From positions 1 through 7,924 of the forward strand of contig JAGVOC010000424.1 of NCBI GenBank assembly GCA_020052975.1: DNA of 7,924 bases, read 5' to 3'. The number at the start of each line of letters is the position of its first letter. The stretch's first letter is position 1. Under the pieces are notes generated by a model that searched no databases, was not told where the DNA came from, and was given only the letters and a program-made list of their open reading frames with translations. Shown piece after piece: positions 6,985 to 7,924 of this stretch. The stretch is from Desulfobacterales bacterium (lineage in GTDB: Bacteria > Desulfobacterota > Desulfobacteria > Desulfobacterales > RPRI01). A program made the position numbers and the translations under genes.

Positions 6985-7924
6985 TCACCCTCCATATCTT
7001 TGAACCACTATTGCCGTATTATTGCCATAAGGGTCTGATGAAAGCACAAGTGCATTCCGTATCATTCTCTCTCTTGCTATGTTCGTCACATAGTCGAGAT
7101 CGCATTCCGGGTCTTTCTCTTCGTAATTCACTGTTGGAGAGATAATTCCCCGGTGGAGACATCCCGCTGAGGCTGCAAGAGAGAGCGCTCCGGAAGCTGA
7201 AAAAGTTTCTCCTATCATGGATTTAATCGAACTTACGGGGATGTCATACGCATATTTCCCGAAGACATCTTTGATGGCTGATGTTTCCATTTTGTCAAGT
7301 CCTCTGGTGGAATTTGCGCAGGAAGCAATATAATCTATCTGCTCTGGCTCCAGGAACGCTTCCTTCAGAGCAAGATTGATCGCCTGTTGCAGCCCGATCC
7401 CCTTATGAGAAAAATCCATGTTTGCTTTTGTGTCGAAAGAGTTGCCGCAGCCGGCCACGGTAGCGTAAATATCGCTGCCTCTTTGACGGGCATGATTTTC
7501 TTCCTCAAGAATAAGAACCGCAGCGCCTTCCGAAAGTATTGTTCCATTTCTCCTCGCATCAAAGGGGCAACAGAGAGGTTCTGTACCGTCCATCCCTGAC
7601 AGACAACCGAGCTTATAAAATCCAAGAAATGTTTCTTCACACAACTCCTCGACTCCTCCTGCAAGAACGACATCCGCCCTGCCAAGCCGGATAAAATCGG
7701 CTGCATATGAGACGGCATCGAGGCCGGCACAAAACCCAGTCGAAATCGTGGTATTGAATCCCTTGATCTTGAAGCGGATCGATACCTGACTGGCTGGTGA
7801 GTTAATTACCGTATTCGGGAAATGTGAAGGGTTGACATACCTTGGTCCTTCGACAAGGCCTTGCCTGTCGAACTCAGCGATGCTCCGGAGACTTCCAAAG
7901 GTAGTGCCGATTGAGACCCCGATC
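6985..7924 (-). CDS. Ketosynthase-like protein without catalytic triad (chain-length-factor/KS-beta-like), 5' end outside window
   Basis: The frame is open to the right edge, giving 312 visible residues from IGVSIGTTFGS onward; the TTG near 7644 is internal. The thiolase fold is clear and it aligns along its whole length with the operon's intact ketosynthase (shared SSIKSMIG, PECD and GNN segments). The catalytic positions are changed. The active-site Cys of STACAAG aligns with Phe (codon 7732-7734) in STGFCAG, with a Cys shifted one residue later. The His of SAHGTGT is replaced by Cys (codon 7318-7320) in ASCANST. The His of SMIGH is replaced by Glu (codon 7207-7209) in SMIGETFSA. The neighbouring Lys is kept. 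This matches the logic of chain-length factors in type II polyketide and aryl-polyene systems, which pair with an active ketosynthase and help set chain length. The frame is intact, so it is not a decaying pseudogene. An enzyme using the shifted Cys is a less likely alternative. Its stop nearly overlaps the fabZ start. Confidence 0.88.
   Translation of the reverse strand, partial: IGVSIGTTFGSLRSIAEFDRQGLVEGPRYVNPSHFPNTVINSPASQVSIRFKIKGFNTTISTGFCAGLDAVSYAADFIRLGRADVVLAGGVEELCEETFLGFYKLGCLSGMDGTEPLCCPFDARRNGTILSEGAAVLILEEENHARQRGSDIYATVAGCGNSFDTKANMDFSHKGIGLQQAINLALKEAFLEPEQIDYIASCANSTRGLDKMETSAIKDVFGKYAYDIPVSSIKSMIGETFSASGALSLAASAGCLHRGIISPTVNYEEKDPECDLDYVTNIARERMIRNALVLSSDPYGNNTAIVVQRYGG
6989..6993 (-). 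promoter_or_regulatory. Ribosome binding site that sets the fabZ start
   Basis: GGAGG on the minus strand lies inside the last codons of the upstream ketosynthase-like gene, 6 nt before the ATG at 6982. It supports that ATG over the GTG at 6988 and implies coupled translation. Confidence 0.65.

Noticed and set aside
6985..7644. Treating the ketosynthase-like gene as a short protein starting at the TTG at 7644
   Set aside because: The frame stays open to the window edge and the upstream 93 codons encode conserved KS segments such as GPRYVNPSHFPNTVIN, so the TTG is internal.
7365..7730. Alternative minus-strand frame within the ketosynthase-like gene, possibly indicating a frameshift
   Set aside because: The ketosynthase frame is continuous from 7923 to 6985 with family similarity throughout; the other frame has none.
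1..7924. CRISPR arrays, tRNA or rRNA genes, insertion sequences, attachment sites
   Set aside because: I saw no regularly spaced repeats, RNA gene signatures, transposase motifs or flanking direct repeats by reading, and nearly the whole window is covered by confident coding sequence.

Overview
The window shows a Gram-negative-type bacterial chromosome segment. Gene style suggests Desulfobacterota, Nitrospirota or a neighbouring lineage: a PAS/HisKA hybrid kinase with the GGIAHNFNN phosphoacceptor motif and a stand-alone type II fatty-acid enzyme set. The sequence alone does not fix the taxonomy, and an anammox planctomycete is a less certain alternative.

Layout: (1) 1-525, plus strand: the C-terminal half of a FabH-type 3-oxoacyl-ACP synthase III, cut by the left edge. 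(2) 511-2661, minus strand: a membrane-anchored hybrid sensor histidine kinase with a C-terminal receiver domain. It converges on fabH with a 15-bp overlap. (3) 2733-7924, minus strand: a tightly packed operon. In transcription order it holds a ketosynthase-like protein that has lost its catalytic residues (cut by the right edge), a FabZ-type dehydratase, a class I SAM methyltransferase, an intact FabF-type ketosynthase, a dedicated acyl carrier protein and a CrtI/phytoene-desaturase-like FAD oxidoreductase. All internal gaps are 21 bp or less, and two junctions touch or overlap.

Together the operon genes look like a specialised type II fatty-acid/polyketide line rather than housekeeping synthesis. 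An active and an inactive ketosynthase could form a KS/chain-length-factor pair that extends a chain held on the dedicated ACP. FabZ would dehydrate it without an enoyl reductase in view, which predicts a polyene. The methyltransferase and the desaturase/isomerase-like flavoprotein would then modify the chain. Similar gene sets are known for aryl polyenes and have been proposed for ladderane lipids. The product here is unknown, and no ketoreductase, acyltransferase or thioesterase lies in the window.

Base composition is strongly mosaic. An AT-rich block (many stretches near 20-30% GC) runs from inside the kinase gene (about 2135) to inside the oxidoreductase gene (about 3960-4020). The flanks are about 45-60% GC. 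The methyltransferase gene is a second AT-rich patch. No tRNA, rRNA, CRISPR array, insertion sequence or attachment site was seen. The only non-coding stretch above 25 bp is 2662-2732.
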